From the NCBI GenBank assembly GCA_963626555.1, contig CAVFXQ010000004.1, positions 1 to 64,000 of the forward strand: 64,000 bases of DNA, written 5' to 3'. Source of the DNA: UBA1181 sp963626555. GTDB taxonomy: Bacteria; Bacteroidota; Bacteroidia; Bacteroidales; Paludibacteraceae. Under the pieces are notes generated by a model, which saw only the letters and a list, made by a program, of their open reading frames with translations, was not told the origin of the DNA and made no database searches. The position numbers were made by a program, and so were the translations under genes. Of this stretch, positions 62,272 through 64,000 are shown piece after piece. Position 1 is the first letter of the stretch, and each line of letters begins with the position of its first letter.

Positions 62272-62517
62272 ATGGACAAAGATCAATTCATCAAAGAATT
62301 TAACGACCTACTCGCAGAGGAGTTTGAAGTGGAAGTATCTAATATCAAACCAGAATCTTCTGTGAAAATCGCACTCGCTCTTGACAGTCTCAGTCTGATC
62401 GACCTTGTTGCCGTCATTGAAAACGTCTATAAGGTAAAGATTTCAGGTCCCGAGATGATGAACATCAAAAAAGTATCTGACTTATACGACTATGTTTACG
62501 AACATATTGAAAAATAA
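62272..62517 (+). CDS. Acyl carrier protein
   Basis: The 81-residue acidic helical protein carries the phosphopantetheine attachment Ser39 in LALDSLSLIDLV (D-S-L) and ends with KVSDLYDYVYEHIEK. It lies 49 nt behind the ketosynthase and should hold the growing polyene chain. Confidence 0.92.
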   Translation: MDKDQFIKEFNDLLAEEFEVEVSNIKPESSVKIALALDSLSLIDLVAVIENVYKVKISGPEMMNIKKVSDLYDYVYEHIEK

Positions 62518-62566
62518 CTGTTCGTAAGCAAAGTTTCAATCAACTATCAATCAAGAAGTTACATTT

Positions 62567-63004
62567 ATGTGTAATATTAAACCCTTATACAAAGGAGAAG
62601 GGATTAAGGAACTGATTCCGCAAAGAGCGCCCATTATGATGGTGGACACGTTCTATAGAGCTGATGAAACAGACTGCGAGACGGGGTTGACAGTGCTATG
62701 CGACAATATTTTTTGCGAGAATGGTGAACTTATGGAGCCAGGTATGATTGAGCATGTCGCTCAGTCTGCCTCTGCCCACGCAGGATATAAAGAGAAGTTG
62801 AAAGGAACGGAAGTACCCCCAGTAGGCTACATCGGAGAAATCAAAAAATTCAAATTGGTCCGTCGTCCTAAAGTAGGAGAAGAAATGCGCACCTTTATCC
62901 ACACCGTTTCAGAGGTGATGAACGTTTCTCTCATCAAGACAGAAACCAAGGTGGGAGAAGAGAGTATCGCCACCTGCCAAATGAAAATTTTCATCAGAGA
63001 ATAA
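62567..63004 (+). CDS. Hotdog-fold dehydratase (FabZ/ApeP-like)
   Basis: The 145-residue protein has the FabZ-type start LIPQRAPIMMVDTFYRADE and GMIEHVAQSASAHAGY with the Glu of the hotdog active site. The usual HFP triad (GHFP) is replaced by ENGELMEPG, a feature of ApeP-like members. Probably dehydrates or helps dehydrate 3-hydroxyacyl-ACP in polyene synthesis. 49 nt behind the ACP gene. Confidence 0.8.
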   Translation: MCNIKPLYKGEGIKELIPQRAPIMMVDTFYRADETDCETGLTVLCDNIFCENGELMEPGMIEHVAQSASAHAGYKEKLKGTEVPPVGYIGEIKKFKLVRRPKVGEEMRTFIHTVSEVMNVSLIKTETKVGEESIATCQMKIFIRE

Positions 63005-63005
63005 G

Positions 63006-63437
63006 ATGAAAGAGCAGACTGCTACAAAACTGACCTCTCAAACGGAAGTTAAAATTCGCTTTTCGGAAGTAGACTCTATCCATGTCGTATGGCACGGCAA
63101 CTATGTTCGCTTTATGGAAGACGGAAGAGAAGACTTCGGCGAGAAGTTTGGTTTAGAATATCTCTACATGTTCCGATGTGGCTATACCGCCCCTATCGTT
63201 GATGTCAAGATGCAGTTCAAGCAGAGCATAACCGTCGGAGAAAGCGTCATTGTTGAGACGACCTACCGCCCTTGTCGCTCGGCGAAACTCATATTCGACT
63301 ACACCATCTATCGAAAATCCGATATGGCAGTAGCCCTCACGGGAGAAACCACGCAAGTGTTTATGGACACTAAAGGCGAACTCCAACTACAAAACCCAAA
63401 CTTTTTCCAACAATGGAAAGAAAAATGGGGTTTCTAA
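63006..63437 (+). CDS. 4HBT-family acyl-CoA/ACP thioesterase (YbgC-like)
   Basis: The 143-residue hotdog protein shows the 4HBT signature KIRFSEVDSIHVVWHGNYVR with Asp near residue 22 and MQFKQSITVGE. The start codon lies 1 nt after the preceding stop, so translation is coupled. In pigment clusters such enzymes release or edit acyl chains. Confidence 0.87.
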   Translation: MKEQTATKLTSQTEVKIRFSEVDSIHVVWHGNYVRFMEDGREDFGEKFGLEYLYMFRCGYTAPIVDVKMQFKQSITVGESVIVETTYRPCRSAKLIFDYTIYRKSDMAVALTGETTQVFMDTKGELQLQNPNFFQQWKEKWGF

Positions 63438-63468
63438 ACATTCAAAATGTTCTGTAAATAACAAACTG

Positions 63469-63843
63469 ATGTTAAACGGAAACTTTTTTACAATACAGGA
63501 AACCATCCAGAAAGAGGATGCCACGCAATATCTCACGCATCTCAACCCTAATCATGAGATTTACAACGGACATTTTCCAGAAGATCCAATTTGCCCGGGG
63601 GTATGCAATGTTCAAACAATCCGTGAGTGTGCGGAGTTGGAAACAGGCAAGAAACTGAGAATTGACACGATACAGGTGTGCCGTTTCGCCGCACTTATCA
63701 CGCCTACCAACAGTCCAGACCTACTCATCACCCTCAAATTAGAGGAGAAAGACGGAAATTATTCTGCTGTTGCACAAATCACCTCGCCCGACGAGACAAC
63801 ACTCTACCTAGAATACAAAGGCACCTACAGTGTTGAATGCTAA
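63469..63843 (+). CDS. 3-hydroxyacyl-ACP dehydratase-like hotdog protein (ApeI/FabZ-like)
   Basis: The 124-residue protein has NHEIYNGHFPEDPICPGVCN, the classic hotdog dehydratase signature with His35 and the P-x-CPG loop. It complements the ApeP-like gene two genes upstream. It is 31 nt behind the thioesterase. Confidence 0.85.
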   Translation: MLNGNFFTIQETIQKEDATQYLTHLNPNHEIYNGHFPEDPICPGVCNVQTIRECAELETGKKLRIDTIQVCRFAALITPTNSPDLLITLKLEEKDGNYSAVAQITSPDETTLYLEYKGTYSVEC

Positions 63844-63930
63844 ACATTGTAAAAACACAAGCAACAATGAAAGTACACGAAAGCGAGCGATTCTCACAAA
63901 CGTCGTTCGTTTTTGACAATTAATATCAAT

Positions 63931-64000
63931 ATGAATATCTTTACGGTTCCAATTTATAACTTCTTTCAGAAGCACAAGATTCTCTTTTGGGCGGTGTTGA
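63931..64000 (+). CDS. Start of a membrane protein, possibly an MMPL-type exporter (3' end outside window)
   Basis: The first 23 codons read MNIFTVPIYNFFQKHKILF and then WAVL. A short amphipathic start with a basic HK pair before a hydrophobic stretch is how MMPL-family lipid/polyene exporters of Bacteroidota aryl polyene clusters often begin. The assignment is by position and 23 residues only. Confidence 0.35.
   Translation, partial: MNIFTVPIYNFFQKHKILFWAVL

Noticed and set aside
63867..63923. 18-codon ORF between the last hotdog gene and the membrane protein
   Set aside because: It is polar, has no family and no separate signals; spacing alone does not support it.

Overview
The window reads as chromosomal DNA of a member of the Bacteroidota, most likely the order Bacteroidales. 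The evidence is: promoter -7 boxes of the TAnnTTTG type in front of many genes; a single-chain SecDF; an IspG of 615 residues with the Bacteroidota-type insertion; a PorE-like TPR-PD40-OmpA protein; three secreted proteins ending in type IX secretion (T9SS) sorting domains (two type A, one gliding-motility/CHU_C type B); a DUF4290 gene in front of murA; and the start of an aryl-polyene/flexirubin-type operon. The family cannot be fixed from this sequence. No tRNA, rRNA, CRISPR array or complete insertion sequence was seen.

Layout. 1-323 is the tail of a probable Rpn/PD-(D/E)XK transposase-like gene. 359-5093 (minus) is a five-gene unit of two uncharacterised proteins, a helical-repeat protein, a Ycf46-like AAA+ ATPase and a cytosolic C-type-lectin/FGE-like variable-domain protein; this is a candidate uncharacterised conflict or sensing system. 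5094-5815 holds a C9 tract, two divergent promoters and two tiny hydrophobic ORFs. 5816-10837 (minus) is ispG and secDF. 11031-22964 (minus) is an operon of a small beta-barrel, a lipoprotein and a 3488-residue T9SS surface protein. 23409-25244 (plus) is a HindVP-type restriction-modification pair. 25301-27241 is the PorE-like protein and 27264-29498 is RelA/SpoT. 29666-32688 is a WG-repeat protein and an FGE/SUMF1-domain protein. 32982-35959 (plus) is a TPR protein, a lipoprotein and aroE. 35968-40881 is a CHU_C-type secreted protein. 41169-46604 (minus) is a porin, a DUF2238 protein, an M16 peptidase and an NfeD/ClpP-class protein. 46725-49655 is a GH74-like secreted protein.

From 49.8 to 60.8 kb the window is a defence-like accessory region broken by housekeeping genes. 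It holds a split HipA pair (HipS/HipT-like) with no HipB, and a roughly 1-kb segment with three copies of a 32-bp palindrome, a direct-repeat cluster and a truncated AlbA_2/Schlafen-type gene. Next come a cytosine-5 methyltransferase, McrB and McrC (LlaJI-like arrangement), then DUF4290-murA, then DUF3791 / DUF3990 remnant / DUF3791 and another cytosine-5 methyltransferase. mcrB is a mosaic: its N-terminal specificity half and the upstream methyltransferase are AT-rich, while its AAA+ half and mcrC are GC-rich, with a sharp change near 53,795.

From 60996 to the right edge runs a ketosynthase / ACP / hotdog dehydratase / hotdog thioesterase / hotdog dehydratase / membrane-protein operon typical of aryl polyene (flexirubin-like) pigment synthesis; it continues beyond the window.

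The most notable observations are the AAA+/variable-lectin unit, the mosaic mcrB, the palindromes with a compensatory substitution, the collapsed DUF3990 gene between two intact DUF3791 genes, and the Asp-type (fosfomycin-insensitive) MurA.
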